64,000 nucleotides of DNA. Source: Paenibacillus rubinfantis (lineage in GTDB: Bacteria; Bacillota; Bacilli; Paenibacillales; Paenibacillaceae). A model generated the notes under the pieces. That model saw only the letters and a program-made list of their open reading frames with translations. It was not told where the DNA came from and did not search any database. The stretch covers positions 372,001 through 436,000 of the forward strand of contig NZ_LN909065.1 in the NCBI RefSeq assembly GCF_001486505.1, read 5' to 3'. Made by a program: the position numbers and the translations under genes. The number at the start of each line of letters is the position of its first letter. Positions within the stretch are counted from its first letter, which is position 1. Below, piece by piece: positions 9,304 through 18,000 of the stretch.

Positions 9304-10233
9304 CTATAACCGATACGGATGAGCGTCTTCCTCCTTGCGCTGCTCCCGCACCGCCATGACCGTTTGTGAGGCGCGATACTTGCGGATCCCCGTGTAGGTC
9401 AACGCAAGCACGATCCAAAGCCCAATCAAGCCGCTCCAGTACCACGGGCTGTCAAAACCGGTGATCGGTAAAAATACGGGTTCATCTCCCCGGCGGCCGA
9501 ACAACCCTTTTAGCGCCCCTTCCCCCTGAGCGATAGCCCCTTTTAAGGCGGACTCATCCCAGGTTCGTTCGTCGCTTAACCGGCCGGCGTAGGATAACCA
9601 AGACTCAAAACGGTTGATGTCGGATGCCGGTCGCCGGATCACTGCAGCGGGACGGACGACTTCGTAATGGCCTTGCAGCGCCTGAAATGCCTTCCGCACT
9701 TCCGTCGGTTTCCCGCCGGCGCGCGCCTTGTTCATCTGCTGCAAGTTATCGGCCATCACCTTATAATACTGCTGCCATAAGGCCTTGTCCGGATGCAGCA
9801 GGCTGTTAACCGCGAGCCGCAGGCGGGCCGAGGACAGCGCCCATTCCTCTGGCTGAACCTCCACTTTTACCAGCGTTTCCTTCGTATCCATAATCGTTTC
9901 CGCTAAGGCATGGATTCCCTCCACCGACGTTAATCCCTTGAAGGACACGCCCTCCAACGCGGAAATCAGCGTCTCCATATCCGCCAGCGATGCCTGGGCG
10001 TTTCCCTGCTGCATATGCTCGTACAACTGCTCCGAAGCAGACTCGAGTTGCTTCAACCGCTCGCTGCGCTCCTGCTCTGACAACACAGGCGCGCCAGCCG
10101 ACGACGTTCCTGCCTTTCCAACGGTTCCGTTGCCTTCCGGTTGAGCCGACACCGCCGTACTCCAGAGCAGCATCACGGCAAGCAGAACCCATACGGCCGC
10201 TGTTCCTTTCATCCCCATTCTACTCACGGACAT
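9304..10233 (-). CDS. ypjB: Sporulation protein YpjB
   Basis: This 309-residue protein has an N-terminal signal segment (residues 8-30, AAVWVLLAVMLLWSTAVSA), a helical extracytoplasmic region and one C-terminal transmembrane helix (about 260-282, WYWSGLIGLWIVLALTYTGI) followed by a short basic tail. Composition and gene order after ypjA match the YpjB family, in B. subtilis expressed during sporulation with unknown molecular role. The ATG at 10233 is close to GGGAGGGG; the in-frame GTG at 10227 has better spacing and may be the true start. Confidence 0.75.
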   Translation of the reverse strand: MSVSRMGMKGTAAVWVLLAVMLLWSTAVSAQPEGNGTVGKAGTSSAGAPVLSEQERSERLKQLESASEQLYEHMQQGNAQASLADMETLISALEGVSFKGLTSVEGIHALAETIMDTKETLVKVEVQPEEWALSSARLRLAVNSLLHPDKALWQQYYKVMADNLQQMNKARAGGKPTEVRKAFQALQGHYEVVRPAAVIRRPASDINRFESWLSYAGRLSDERTWDESALKGAIAQGEGALKGLFGRRGDEPVFLPITGFDSPWYWSGLIGLWIVLALTYTGIRKYRASQTVMAVREQRKEEDAHPYRL

Positions 10234-10287
10234 CCCCTCCCTACCATCATGGTATGGCAGGCTGTCCTACGTTAGAACCTTTGCTCT

Positions 10288-10914
10288 CTATGCGCGTTTC
10301 GCCCTTTTTAACGCCAGCCAACCGGTGATGATGCTAGCAAACGTTAAGGCCACGGTAAAGACCGCAACCCCCGACACATCGTCCCACAACGTCTCCGGCA
10401 GCCATGGGTAGACCTCATACCTATAATCCACCATATCATTTAGCAGCGTCCAGGCGCCGGCGCCAACTAGCATCAAGGGTCCAAACTTGTACAATCGAAC
10501 GAATAGCAGTGCTTCTACCGCCATCGCCAAGTGAGAGGCAACCAGCATCCAATCTTGCCAGACGAGCTCCCCGCCTTGAAATGCGCCGGCAAAGATCATC
10601 GACACGGCCCAGACGCCATACTTCACGCTGGTCACGACGGCCAATCCCTCAATTAAGGTGCGCAGGCGGTAAAACTTTCCCAGCACGCTCGGGAACAGCA
10701 GAAATAGCAAGCTTAACGTAAAAAACAAACTCGCCGTAGGACTATCCGGGACGAACACGATCTGCCAATGCGGATGATTCCGCCAGGTATCGGCCAATTG
10801 GGCGTCATACCAGATGTAACCGTAGACCGTTCCCAGCAGATTACACACGAACAAGGCCCAGAGAATGAAGCGGGAGGATAAAAATGATGGACTCCAAAGA
10901 TCCGTTAGTTTCAA
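10288..10914 (-). CDS. ypjA: DUF1405 membrane protein (YpjA-like)
   Basis: A 208-residue integral membrane protein with about six hydrophobic helices (FILWALFVCNLLGTVYGYIW, then ASLFFTLSLLFLLFPSVLG and others). The pattern and the position next to ypjB and qcrC match DUF1405/YpjA, a family of unknown function. A TTG start at 10914 follows AGAGGG by eight bases. No catalytic motif is evident. Confidence 0.75.
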   Translation of the reverse strand: MKLTDLWSPSFLSSRFILWALFVCNLLGTVYGYIWYDAQLADTWRNHPHWQIVFVPDSPTASLFFTLSLLFLLFPSVLGKFYRLRTLIEGLAVVTSVKYGVWAVSMIFAGAFQGGELVWQDWMLVASHLAMAVEALLFVRLYKFGPLMLVGAGAWTLLNDMVDYRYEVYPWLPETLWDDVSGVAVFTVALTFASIITGWLALKRAKRA

Positions 10915-10978
10915 CGCGATATCCCTCTTTTACACGAAAATGGCACCGTCTCGATCCACGTCAATCGGTGCGCAAGCT

Positions 10979-11012
10979 TAAAAAAACCTGACCGCAACAC
11001 GATCAGGTTTTT
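10979..11012. terminator. Terminator downstream of qcrC
   Basis: AAACCTGA (10984-10991) and TCAGGTTT (11003-11010) form a stem with a 9-11-base loop and A/T tracts on both sides. It ends the qcrABC transcript and separates it from ypjA. Confidence 0.8.
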
Positions 11013-11026
11013 GGATTTCTTTTATT

Positions 11027-11902
11027 TTACTGTTCCGACTTTTGTTTCGCAAGCCATTCGGCCAAATGGTCGATGTCCTGATCCGTTAAACCGGCGTTGA
11101 TCGCCGTCGTGTACATCTCAGGCATCTTGCCGTTATAGCCTTCTTTGATAATCGAGAGAATCGCTTCCTTGTCATGCTTGTCGCCAACCCCACGCAGCGA
11201 AGGTCCGCCTGCACCTTTCAGGTCTGCAGCATGGCAGGAGATGCAAGTCGCTGTCTTATAAGTTTCCATCGCCGGATCATCTTTATCCACGATAGCCACC
11301 TCTTCCTGGCGGTTTGCGTTGGAGGTCGGCAAGCCTTTTTCCCGATTCTCACGGGCTTTCTCTTCCCGCTGAATATGTTCAGGCACCTGCCCCGATGCTT
11401 CAAGCTCGTGCTGGTAATGCGTCCAAGCGAAGTTCGTCAAGTAAACGACCGCAGCGATCGACACCAGCATCAGCGCCGAAGCGATCGGACGTCTATAGAA
11501 GCGGCGCTCCTTCCCCCGATCCAGGAATGGTGCGAGCAGCAGCCCGCCGAACATCACCCCGGGAATCCCCAACGTCCCTAGTACGACGTAATCGCCGGAG
11601 GCATACGGATATTTCAAGTATTGGTACAGAAACAGGAAGTACCAGTCCGGCATGGGGATAACCGAAGCGGTTGGATTAGCCGGGAAGCCAAGCGGAGCCG
11701 GTTCCGAAATGGTCAGCACCAGGAAGCCAACAAGCACGACGACGCCGACCATCCATTCCTTCAGCAAAAAGTTAGGAATGAACGCTTCCGACTTGCCGGG
11801 ATAAGCCGTATAATCCGGCGGCGTAATAAAACCTTTGCCCTTGCGGACGCGGGAATCGCCAACGAACACGACTTTTTCCTTAGAATTGTCTTGATGAGCC
11901 AT
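11027..11902 (-). CDS. qcrC: Menaquinol:cytochrome c reductase cytochrome b/c subunit QcrC
   Basis: QcrC is the fused subunit-IV/cytochrome c component of the menaquinol:cytochrome c reductase (b6c complex) in the membrane. The 291-residue protein has a subunit-IV-like N-terminal half with three transmembrane helices (residues 50-75, VVGVLVGFLVLTISEPAPLG region; 98-125; 140-160) including IPDWYFLF-like PMPDWYFLFLYQYLKYP, and a C-terminal cytochrome c domain with the haem motif CISCH near residue 222 and a Met ligand candidate in GKMPEMY. It ends the qcrA-qcrB-qcrC operon. Confidence 0.95.
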   Translation of the reverse strand: MAHQDNSKEKVVFVGDSRVRKGKGFITPPDYTAYPGKSEAFIPNFLLKEWMVGVVVLVGFLVLTISEPAPLGFPANPTASVIPMPDWYFLFLYQYLKYPYASGDYVVLGTLGIPGVMFGGLLLAPFLDRGKERRFYRRPIASALMLVSIAAVVYLTNFAWTHYQHELEASGQVPEHIQREEKARENREKGLPTSNANRQEEVAIVDKDDPAMETYKTATCISCHAADLKGAGGPSLRGVGDKHDKEAILSIIKEGYNGKMPEMYTTAINAGLTDQDIDHLAEWLAKQKSEQ

Positions 11903-11992
11903 GTCCCTTTTGCCCCCCTTCTTTTATAGAGGTATTTGAAAACTTCATTATTCAGATCAAGATGCACGACAAGTGCATTTCGATGTCAACTC

Positions 11993-12664
11993 TTACAACG
12001 GGCCAGAAATCCCTTGTCTGCGGATCATGATAAAGTGACCCACCAAAAGGATCAGCAATACCGCTGGAAGGAAGAACACGTGAATGGCAAAAAACCGAGT
12101 TAACGTTTCCGCGCCTACGATCGTACCGCCCTGCAGCAGTTCCTTAATGACCGGGCCCAACACAGGTACGGAGTTGGCGATTTCCAAGGTTACTTTCGTA
12201 GCGAAATACGCCTTGTTATCCCATGGCAACAAGTATCCCGTCAAACCGAGACCAATCATGACGAAGAAAATCAGCATTCCTACAACCCAGTTCATTTCGC
12301 GCGGGGCTTTATACGAGCCGGTGAAGAACACGCGAAGCGTATGTAAGAACATCATAACGATAACCAAGCTTGCCCCCCAGTGGTGCATCCCGCGGACGAT
12401 TTGGCCAAATGCGACCTGCGTCTGCAAATATTCCACGCTGGCATAGGCGTTAATGATATCAGGAACGTAATACATGGTCAGAAACATCCCCGATAAAATC
12501 TGGATGACGGTAATAAAAAACGTCAGGCCGCCGAAGCAATACACAAACGCGGAAAAGTGATGCGCCGGGTTAACGTGCTCCGGGACCTCGTGATCGGCTA
12601 CATCGCGCCAAATCGGCGTGATATCAAGACGTTCGTCAATCCAGTTGTACACATTTTTAAACAT
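11993..12664 (-). CDS. qcrB: Menaquinol:cytochrome c reductase cytochrome b subunit QcrB
   Basis: QcrB is the four-helix cytochrome b6-type subunit that binds two b haems and the quinol sites. At 223 residues it is full length. Histidine pairs lie in GMHHWGASLVIVMMFLHTLR (helix B, about 93-112) and FFAIHVFFLPAVLLILLVGH (helix D). GSYKAPREMNW and PWDNKAYFATKV are conserved loops. AAGGAGG precedes the ATG. It is between qcrA and qcrC. Confidence 0.95.
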   Translation of the reverse strand: MFKNVYNWIDERLDITPIWRDVADHEVPEHVNPAHHFSAFVYCFGGLTFFITVIQILSGMFLTMYYVPDIINAYASVEYLQTQVAFGQIVRGMHHWGASLVIVMMFLHTLRVFFTGSYKAPREMNWVVGMLIFFVMIGLGLTGYLLPWDNKAYFATKVTLEIANSVPVLGPVIKELLQGGTIVGAETLTRFFAIHVFFLPAVLLILLVGHFIMIRRQGISGPL

Positions 12665-12680
12665 CCGAATCTACGCCTCC

Positions 12681-13223
12681 TTATTTCACGATGGTGTTCG
12701 GGATGATATCCCCCAGATATACCCAATCGTCCTTAATCATAACCTTGTACTCGTCCAGCGGCTTGGAAGCGACCGCCAACTGTTTGCCTTCTTTCGTGTA
12801 ATGCGCGCCATGGCAAGGACAGTGGTATTCATCCGGGAAACTCTTGTCGTTATTCCAGCCGACCGTACATCCCAAATGCTTACAAATCGGTGAAAGCGCA
12901 TAAATATTTCCGCTCTCGTCTTTGCGAATCCAAGCTGTAAGGGAGGCCGTGCTTAAATACCAGCCGTCCTGCTGCTTAAGCTCGAACGAGAATTCCTGCG
13001 GTTCGTTGGTGATCTTGCTGACTTCCACAACTTTAACGAAGGAGCCTTCGCCCTTCTTGTGCAAAATCGGATCCACCGCAAAACGAACCATAGGAAGCGT
13101 CACCCCACCCACCATGAATGCTGTGGCGCCCCCTAGCGTGTATGTAAGAAATTGCCGACGGGACATCTCTTTGCGAATAGGCGGTTTATGCGAGGATTCC
13201 TGCGGGTCATGCTGATTGCTCAT
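12681..13223 (-). CDS. qcrA: Menaquinol:cytochrome c reductase Rieske iron-sulfur subunit QcrA
   Basis: QcrA is the Rieske protein that takes electrons from menaquinol. The 180-residue protein has an N-terminal RRQFLTYTLGGATAFMVGG segment (Tat-like twin arginine followed by a membrane anchor, residues 23-42) and the Rieske cluster motifs CKHLGC (about 118-123) and CPCHGAHY (about 137-144). First gene of qcrABC. Confidence 0.95.
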   Translation of the reverse strand: MSNQHDPQESSHKPPIRKEMSRRQFLTYTLGGATAFMVGGVTLPMVRFAVDPILHKKGEGSFVKVVEVSKITNEPQEFSFELKQQDGWYLSTASLTAWIRKDESGNIYALSPICKHLGCTVGWNNDKSFPDEYHCPCHGAHYTKEGKQLAVASKPLDEYKVMIKDDWVYLGDIIPNTIVK

Positions 13224-13269
13224 ATGTCTTCAACCCCCTTTGTCAAGCAATTGTTTCCGAGTTTTACAA

Positions 13270-13283
13270 TGATATTTATCACA
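13270..13283 (-). promoter_or_regulatory. FNR/CRP-like half palindrome in the qcrA leader
   Basis: The minus strand reads TGTGATAAATATCA, resembling the TGTGA-N6-TCACA site of the CRP/FNR family but with an imperfect right arm. It lies just downstream of the qcrA promoter, where binding would hinder transcription. This is suggestive only. Confidence 0.3.
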
Positions 13284-13303
13284 ACATCGCGTAAGACATA
13301 TTA

Positions 13304-13332
13304 ATAATATATTAGCGTTTTAAGAGCGTCAA
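13304..13332 (-). promoter_or_regulatory. SigA-type promoter of qcrABC
   Basis: On the minus strand TTGACG (13327-13332) and TATTAT (13304-13309) are separated by 17 bases, about 80 bases upstream of the qcrA start. Good match to the housekeeping consensus. Confidence 0.65.
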
Positions 13333-13394
13333 GAATTTGACACATTTTTTTGACCGTTGAAAAGCTTGTCCCGCCTTAAATTGTCGATATTTTG

Positions 13395-13832
13395 TCACAA
13401 ACCCGGCCCCTTCTTACTTAACCACAATTCTTGTATAGCCGCTTTCACTCGTCCCCCGGCTCCTTCCCCGGAATCCAGCGCGAATCCGCGCGGTGTCACG
13501 ATTAAATCAGCATGCGGAAGCTCCTCTGTCTTCCCCTCGAAATCAGCCGAAACGACAATAGCAAACGTAAATCCGCTGGACTTGACATTTCGGCACAGGT
13601 CATTTATCGCTTGCGTCATTCCTTCCGTTTGATATTGGAACGCCGGGTAGGTGACCACTCGCCCATTGAAAGGGATTTCCACCCAATCGAGTACATCCCT
13701 CAGTCTTTCCAATTTTTCCGTCACTTCATACGGTTGTTCCCGCCCGGTTAATCCCGTAACCGGGATCAGGCAGGTATCCAAATAAGGGCGCAACTCCTCC
13801 CAGGAGGATGCTTCGATTTCACTGAATTTCAT
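13395..13832 (-). CDS. DUF2487 protein (YpiF-like)
   Basis: A 145-residue soluble protein, MKFSEIEASSWEELRPYLDT at the start. The composition and place directly upstream of qcrA match DUF2487/YpiF, a family of unknown function found in Bacillales. There are no membrane segments or recognised catalytic motifs. AAAGGGG precedes the ATG. It appears to have its own transcription unit, since the qcr promoter lies after its stop. Confidence 0.7.
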   Translation of the reverse strand: MKFSEIEASSWEELRPYLDTCLIPVTGLTGREQPYEVTEKLERLRDVLDWVEIPFNGRVVTYPAFQYQTEGMTQAINDLCRNVKSSGFTFAIVVSADFEGKTEELPHADLIVTPRGFALDSGEGAGGRVKAAIQELWLSKKGPGL

Positions 13833-13881
13833 ACCCTAACCCCTTTTCCGATCGATGTCTCCCAATTATAAACAGAGATCC

Positions 13882-13951
13882 TTGACAAATCCATCCTGTC
13901 TAACCTAAAATCGATCTGCAATCCAGATCGTACTGGTTTTTAGATCGATTT
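13882..13951 (+). promoter_or_regulatory. Promoter and operator-like palindrome before the HTH regulator
   Basis: TTGACA (13882-13887) and TAAAAT (13906-13911) are separated by 18 bases. AAATCGATCT (13908-13917) and AGATCGATTT (13942-13951) are perfect inverted 10-mers, with a further AGATCG at 13925-13930 in between. The left arm overlaps the -10 box, so a bound repressor would block transcription. The adjacent winged-helix protein is the natural candidate (autoregulation); this is inference. Confidence 0.6.
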
Positions 13952-13999
13952 ATTTTCCAGAACGTGTTCTTACCCACATTCACTTGAGGAGGTTCTAGG

Positions 14000-14479
14000 A
14001 TGAGCAGCAGCAAAAAATCCCCGATGCCCATCAACGCTGAACAAAGCAAGCTCTTGGAGAGCGCATTGCGGATCAAAATCCTGAATGTGCTGGCCGAGGA
14101 ACCTCATACCTCCAAGCAGGTGGCCGACCTTCTAGGCAAAACTCCCGGCAACGTGCATTATCACATTCAGAAGCTGTATGACGGCGGACTGCTGGATTTG
14201 GTCAGCACCCAAACGGCTGGAGGCGTTCTTGAGAAGTATTACCGTTCCAAAACTACGTTTTTTAAGCCTGAACCCTTCCCCAGCTTCCATTATGTCGAAG
14301 GCATGCCGCAATACCGGGCAGCAACCCGCTTACTGCTCTCCCCGGCGCAATATCAGGAGTTCGTAGACGAGCTGGATGTCCTGATCCGGAAATGGGAAGC
14401 AAAGGACACCGACGGCGCTGAGTACGGCGTATTATTTACCTTGGGACGCGTGCAGGATAGTGACTCAAGTTCCGATTGA
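14000..14479 (+). CDS. Winged-helix (ArsR-like) transcriptional regulator
   Basis: A 159-residue protein with a helix-turn-helix at residues 20-85 (ALRIKILNVLAEEPHTSKQV, then LLGKTPGNVHYHIQKLYDGG), typical of ArsR/HTH_20 regulators, followed by a C-terminal region with no recognised ligand motif. GAGGAGG sits before the ATG. It is followed after 21 bases by an MFS transporter gene, a common regulator-pump pair, and preceded by a palindromic operator candidate. The inducer is unknown. Confidence 0.8.
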   Translation: MSSSKKSPMPINAEQSKLLESALRIKILNVLAEEPHTSKQVADLLGKTPGNVHYHIQKLYDGGLLDLVSTQTAGGVLEKYYRSKTTFFKPEPFPSFHYVEGMPQYRAATRLLLSPAQYQEFVDELDVLIRKWEAKDTDGAEYGVLFTLGRVQDSDSSSD

Positions 14480-14500
14480 ATCCGAGGAGGACCCGAATCT

Positions 14501-15805
14501 ATGAATCTCGAAACTTCACAAATGGAAGACGGCGCGGCCAGTCTGACTGCCGAGCCTTCCCCCAAACCAACAACCCGAAACCCGTTAGCAGGATTCGCTG
14601 AGCCGTTCCGCAAGTCTAATGCCTTCCCCTATTTATGGCTCGGACAGTTGGTTTCCTTCCTTGGCAGCTCGGTTACCTTGGTGATTCTGCCGATCATCGT
14701 CTATTCCCTTACCGGATCAACCACAACGATGGGACTGCTTATGGCCGCATATATGTTGCCCAACATCATTATGCTGCCGATCTCCGGCACACTAGTCGAC
14801 CGTTATAACCGCACGAATTTGATGTTGCTGACGGATATGCTTCGTTTTGCGGTGATGGCTACCTTAGCGGTCTTGTTATTTGCGGATGCTTTAACGATTC
14901 AATTGCTGTTTATCCTGGTCACATCATATGGCTTAATGGACGGCTTATTTCAGCCCGCTTATGCCGCGACCCGCGCAACGGTATTCACCCCGGATATCCG
15001 TAATTCCGCCAATGCGCTAACCCAAATCAGCAATCAAACGGTTCGTTTGATCGGACCTTCCCTGGGAGGAGTTCTGGTCACGTTCTTCTCTGCCGGTTGG
15101 GGAGTTGCCCTCGATGCCTTGACCTATGTCGCTTCGTTTCTCTGTTTGTTTGGGCTAAGGAAGCTTGTCCCGCATCGACCGAGGGCTGCCGACGAGAGCG
15201 CAGGAATGCGTGCGGATTTCAAGGAAGGCTTCGCCGTGCTGAAAGCCAAACCTTGGCTGTGGATTACCATAGTGGCCTTTTCGTTGGTTAATATTTGCTT
15301 TGGTGCGATTGTCACGGTGGTTATCCCTTGGTTATTTAAAATCCATCTGGATTTACAGCCGTATGTTTACGGTCTTGCTGTGACCTGCTCAGGCGTTGGC
15401 GCGATTGGTGCCGGTGTTCTGTTTGGCGCAAAGAGGCACTGGCGGCACCGCGGAGTAATTGCCTATGGCGGTGCATTACTCAGCGGGATCTCCTTGCTGC
15501 TGATGGCTACCGCTCCTGCCCCTGCCGTCCTCTGCGCCCTTTTTGCCTTGGAAGGATTCGGTCTGATGATGTTTGGCTTGATCTGGGAGACCAGCCTGCA
15601 GGAGCTGGTTCCGCAGGAAACGTTCGGTCGTGTGGCTAGCCTGGATATGCTCGGGTCGTTCGCCCTGCTCCCGATCGGCTATATCCTCGTTGGTTGGTTG
15701 GCGGATGTGATCGGGGGCTTGCAGACGATTGCGCTGTTTGCCTCCATCGGCACGCTGGCTGTTTTGGCCGTGATGTTTACCCCGGCTGTTCGCAACTACG
15801 ATTAA
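14501..15805 (+). CDS. MFS efflux transporter
   Basis: A 434-residue membrane protein with about 12 hydrophobic segments, starting after a polar N-terminal tail of some 35 residues. It resembles the MFS_3/enterobactin-exporter-like and macrolide-efflux branch (LWLGQLVSFLGSSVTLVILP, then DRYNRTNLMLLTDMLRF for the motif A loop). The substrate cannot be told. It is probably cotranscribed with the HTH regulator and drug-inducible. Confidence 0.85.
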   Translation: MNLETSQMEDGAASLTAEPSPKPTTRNPLAGFAEPFRKSNAFPYLWLGQLVSFLGSSVTLVILPIIVYSLTGSTTTMGLLMAAYMLPNIIMLPISGTLVDRYNRTNLMLLTDMLRFAVMATLAVLLFADALTIQLLFILVTSYGLMDGLFQPAYAATRATVFTPDIRNSANALTQISNQTVRLIGPSLGGVLVTFFSAGWGVALDALTYVASFLCLFGLRKLVPHRPRAADESAGMRADFKEGFAVLKAKPWLWITIVAFSLVNICFGAIVTVVIPWLFKIHLDLQPYVYGLAVTCSGVGAIGAGVLFGAKRHWRHRGVIAYGGALLSGISLLLMATAPAPAVLCALFALEGFGLMMFGLIWETSLQELVPQETFGRVASLDMLGSFALLPIGYILVGWLADVIGGLQTIALFASIGTLAVLAVMFTPAVRNYD

Positions 15806-15822
15806 TTCCATTTCGCGTCTGC

Positions 15823-15873
15823 AAAAAAACCGTCCCATCCGTTCATGATCCTCATGAACAGAAGGGGCGGTTT
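15823..15873 (-). terminator. Terminator after the IDEAL-domain gene
   Basis: A stem of AAACCG...CGGTTT with inner GTTCATGA/TCATGAAC pairing, and a run of A on the plus strand at 15823-15829 that gives a U-tail to minus-strand transcripts. It also lies just after the plus-strand MFS gene. Confidence 0.75.
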
Positions 15874-15877
15874 ACCT

Positions 15878-16063
15878 TCAGCGTTCTTCCAATGTTTTCA
15901 GTTCATCCGTCAGGAGCCGGAAGGCAACCTCATCGCCATTCGCCAGGGCGGTGTCGATCTCGTTGTAGATCTGTTCCGAGCGATGCTTCCGGAGCGCTTC
16001 GTCCCATATCATTTCCGCCGCTAATCCAAGCATTGCTTCATAAGTAACCTTCATCTGATCCAT
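15878..16063 (-). CDS. Small IDEAL-domain protein
   Basis: A 61-residue protein consisting of little more than the IDEAL domain, with the eponymous pattern visible as NEIDTALANGDEVAFRLLTD near the C-terminus. IDEAL proteins such as YpiB are found in Firmicutes; a role in protein turnover or envelope regulation has been suggested, but not for this short form. ATG at 16063 chosen because GGAGG lies eight bases upstream; longer versions lack a ribosome site. Confidence 0.75.
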   Translation of the reverse strand: MDQMKVTYEAMLGLAAEMIWDEALRKHRSEQIYNEIDTALANGDEVAFRLLTDELKTLEER

Positions 16064-16129
16064 AGGATGCACCTCCAAACCCTCATTCCATGATTTCTTT
16101 GCACCCGTAGATGACTTTAGGACTCTCAT

Positions 16130-16636
16130 CTAGGGAATTCGATATTCTTTTCCCTTAACCACATAACTTTCCGTCGTCCGCCGCATTCGGTCCAAATCCG
16201 CTTCGGTCAGCTCTCGAACAACTTTAGCAGGTGAACCCAGCGAAAGCGTATAGGGTGGGATCCTCGTATTCTCCGTCACTAAAGAACCTGCTCCTACTAA
16301 AGCATATTCACCGATATCCGCGCCGTTTAGGACGATCGCCCCCATGCCGATTAATGTGCCGGTGCCTATGAGGCACCCGTGGATCACGGCGGCATGTCCT
16401 ACGGATACGTCGTCGCCCACGATCAAAGGCTGGGACGTATTCACATGTCCGATCACGCCGTCCTGCAGATTAGTGCGGCTGCCGATGACGATCTCTGCCA
16501 GATCGCCGCGAAGTACCGCGTTATACCAAATGCTCGACTCCTTGCCGATACGGACATCCCCAATCAGCTTGGCTCCTTCCGCAATAAACACGCTGCTATC
16601 CACCTGAGGGGATCTCCCTTGATAGGGAATCAACAC
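16130..16636 (-). CDS. Gamma-class carbonic anhydrase-like hexapeptide protein
   Basis: A 168-residue left-handed beta-helix protein of repeated hexapeptides (IGDVRIGKESSIWYNAVLRG). Metal-ligand histidines are at GHVN and in GHAAVIHG (H-x5-H), as in gamma carbonic anhydrases and YrdA/YtoA proteins. Activity in this subgroup is uncertain. The GTG at 16636 is nine bases from AGGAG and is preferred to the longer upstream reading. It precedes the IDEAL-domain gene by 66 bases. Confidence 0.85.
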   Translation of the reverse strand: MLIPYQGRSPQVDSSVFIAEGAKLIGDVRIGKESSIWYNAVLRGDLAEIVIGSRTNLQDGVIGHVNTSQPLIVGDDVSVGHAAVIHGCLIGTGTLIGMGAIVLNGADIGEYALVGAGSLVTENTRIPPYTLSLGSPAKVVRELTEADLDRMRRTTESYVVKGKEYRIP

Positions 16637-16793
16637 GCCGATCACTCTCCTCGCTCGAATTGCGAGTGATTGTACCAACTCAGGGCACCCGTGTCAACGG
16701 CCCCTCCTCCCGCCCGGATGGCTCGCTGGGCCTAGGCCGGAGCCTCTTTGCTGTAGAAGTTTATGTAGGTGCGTTGATTTCTGAATTCAACGC

Positions 16794-17882
16794 TTAGGCC
16801 TTATGGAGTTGTTGTACCGCTTGTTTCCCAAACGGAGAGGCCTGCACATACCGTTCCCGCTGCTCGTCTTCCCCGAAACGTACCATGCCCAGATGCAACA
16901 TCATCTGTAAGATTCGCTCATCAAACATCGAAGCCGGAGTGTCGTAAAAGAACGGTTTGATCAGCACCTCAACTCTTTCGAACAACGAAGGTACCGTCAC
17001 CCAATCTTTCGAGCAGGACAAGATCCAGTATACCAGAGACAGCAAGTTAGGAATGGGCCCTTTATATAGTCTTAACCAGAAGCGGACGAACTGTATCATG
17101 GGCTCCTTGCGTTCCTCCGCCAGATAAGCGGCTCCTGCCTCCGTCAATTCCAGGCGATGGTTATTCTCCTGAATGAGACGGGTATGATAGGCATAATCGT
17201 AAAGGAGCGCAAAGCGATTCGGGTAATCCTTAAAACGGCGGCCGTACCCAAAACGCCATCCTTTGCCTACCAATCCCTCGGATACGTGCAGCGATTCCAG
17301 AATCTGCACCTGGTTTCTCCGATACATGACACCTTCGCTGTTGAGCGGGATATCATGCCGGGAAACGTATTGCAGGAAGAGCAACAGGTCAGCGGACAGC
17401 ATATCCGGCTCCTCGCGGTACATCGGCGGTTCGGCGGCAGCCGCCTTCACTTCGGCAAGAAAACGGCGTTCCAGGGCTTCCCGAAACCGCCGCTTTAAAT
17501 CTTCGGGGACCTCGAACAGGTAGCGAGTCTGTTGGGTTGTTCCGTTAAACAGCCAACCCTGCTGACGAAAGCGGGTGATCATTTCCCGCGGACTTTCCCG
17601 CTCCTTGGCATCGTCAGTAAAGCGCGAGCCCTGCGCACAGGCGATCAGTTCCTCCAAGCTGAACTGACGGCGTCCATCGAACAACAGGGTGTTCAGGAAA
17701 CGCAAATCTTCCAAACTCATGCCGCCGATATGCCGCTCGATGAAATCCCGTCGGCCTACCGTCTGCAGGATGGATTGAATCAGTTCATGCTTCGAGTGCC
17801 CGCTGCATTCGCAGCGGTAATGATCCGCTATTCTACTGAGTTGACCGATATCGGCAAAAGTGAGCATATCCGCCAGATTCAT
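16794..17882 (-). CDS. Uncharacterised 362-residue protein
   Basis: A 362-residue soluble protein, mostly helical and charged, beginning MNLADMLTFADIGQLSRIAD. Repeated helical segments with winged-helix-like stretches occur at 75-130 (SLEDLRFLNTLLFDGRRQFS) and 300-355. It faintly recalls the N-terminal helicase-associated domain of XPB/Ssl2-like proteins, but I see no Walker motifs. GAGGCGG is close upstream of the chosen ATG; the longer form adds a basic leader without a ribosome site. Function unknown. Confidence 0.6.
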   Translation of the reverse strand: MNLADMLTFADIGQLSRIADHYRCECSGHSKHELIQSILQTVGRRDFIERHIGGMSLEDLRFLNTLLFDGRRQFSLEELIACAQGSRFTDDAKERESPREMITRFRQQGWLFNGTTQQTRYLFEVPEDLKRRFREALERRFLAEVKAAAAEPPMYREEPDMLSADLLLFLQYVSRHDIPLNSEGVMYRRNQVQILESLHVSEGLVGKGWRFGYGRRFKDYPNRFALLYDYAYHTRLIQENNHRLELTEAGAAYLAEERKEPMIQFVRFWLRLYKGPIPNLLSLVYWILSCSKDWVTVPSLFERVEVLIKPFFYDTPASMFDERILQMMLHLGMVRFGEDEQRERYVQASPFGKQAVQQLHKA

Positions 17883-17971
17883 AGTTTTACCGCCTCGCCG
17901 TTTTAATCCCATTATGGGAAGGTTTTCCGGCGTTTATTCCCGTTCTTCGAAAATTATCCCAAAAAATAGGC

Positions 17972-18000
17972 AAAAAAAATAAGCCGGCCTAAGCCGGTTT
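17972..18000 (-). terminator. Terminator of the histidine phosphatase gene
   Basis: Minus strand: ACCGGC-TTAG-GCCGGC stem followed by a T-run of eight; the hairpin overlaps the stop codon. Confidence 0.7.
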
